Shown: positions 63,668 to 64,000 of the stretch, piece by piece
Layout of the letters: every line of letters begins with the position of its first letter
How positions within the stretch are numbered: position 1 is the stretch's first letter
From: Lepisosteus oculatus
Lineage: Eukaryota; Chordata; Actinopteri; Semionotiformes; Lepisosteidae
DNA length: 64,000 bases
NCBI RefSeq assembly: GCF_040954835.1
Contig: NC_090709.1
Location: 44,276,490 to 44,340,489 of the forward strand
Direction: 5' to 3'
The notes under the pieces: generated by a model
Databases searched by the model: none
The model's input: the letters and a program-made list of their open reading frames with translations, nothing else
Told to the model about the DNA's origin: nothing
Position numbers and translations under genes: made by a program

Positions 63668-64000
63668 TCTGAAAGAAAGTTGACACTGTCGGGATCCTCC
63701 CAAGTCACCTGTCTCTTGTGCCGAAGAGTAGTCATACCTGACCCGTCTGGAATGACCACTGACAGACTTTATCCAGAAGCGACGGCACCACTCCCAGTAG
63801 AATGAGTGAGAAATACAGCATGACATGGGTAGTTAAGGGGCTCCCACAATCCATCTTTCCTCACATTACTGATTTTTTTCAATAGCATTTTGACCTTTTT
63901 TCACATTCAGATTTTTTTCACATTTAATAAAATCTTTTAATCAACAACATTAAAAAGAAAACAAATAGAACATTTTTTGGAACAATAATTAAAAAAAAAA
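63668..64000. other. No gene seen
   Basis: AT-rich sequence ending in poly-A. Confidence 0.4.

Noticed and set aside
63509-63826. 105-codon minus frame with the peptide RIAQSVEHQTFNLR
   Set aside because: This is the well-known accidental translation of a tRNA-Lys gene region, here the Lys(TTT) gene itself.

Overview
The window looks like nuclear DNA of a bony, probably ray-finned, fish. The evidence is eukaryotic tRNA genes with internal Pol III A and B boxes (some with introns), an L2-type LINE end, a fish-type retroposon tail ending in GCGCTATATAA, a hAT transposon and several LTR-like fossils. I cannot fix the species. I see no convincing intact protein-coding gene; most open frames are chance translations of tRNA-bearing repeats.

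Region 1 (about 35 to 22,037) is a head-to-tail tandem array. It holds one diverged 5' unit (U1), eight near-identical units of 2,187-2,188 bp (U2-U9), a last unit carrying a solo LTR and a small deletion (U10), and a 136-bp stub. Each unit carries four tRNA-type loci. There is an intact-looking tRNA-Pro(AGG) on the minus strand. On the plus strand are an Ala(AGC)-type locus, a decayed Ala(TGC)-type locus and a tRNA-Met-derived locus whose anticodon reads CGT. The two Ala loci and their flanks are paralogous, so the unit is itself an old duplication of a roughly 1.1-kb half-unit. Unit variants form mosaics, which points to unequal crossing-over or gene conversion.

Region 2 (about 22,040 to 26,755) is the array's distal flank. 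It has a hairpin-bearing repeat and two direct 1.4-kb LTR-like sequences about 1.15 kb apart.

Region 3 (about 26,790 to 64,000) is a mosaic of modules duplicated in both orientations, each built round scattered single tRNA genes or relics. The best preserved are Lys(TTT) at 63,595-63,667, Thr(CGT) at 61,129-61,200, Asn(GTT) at 30,027-30,100, Leu at 37,042-37,124 (extra base in the anticodon loop), Ile(TAT) with intron at 57,062-57,155 and initiator Met at 42,473-42,544. Many others keep a recognisable body but carry an anticodon of another amino acid, or have lost the D arm. Interspersed are a 1.4-kb hAT element with perfect 16-bp terminal inverted repeats (TIRs) and 8-bp target-site duplication (TSD), LINE 3' ends, a Ty3/Gypsy-like gag fossil and a 0.7-kb inverted duplication. 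A GPCR-like open frame is possible but weak.

The window therefore reads as a tRNA-gene nursery and graveyard: one locus class (Pro) kept intact and amplified, surrounded by tRNA loci that decay, change anticodon and spread by segmental duplication. All calls are by eye, without database searches or folding.
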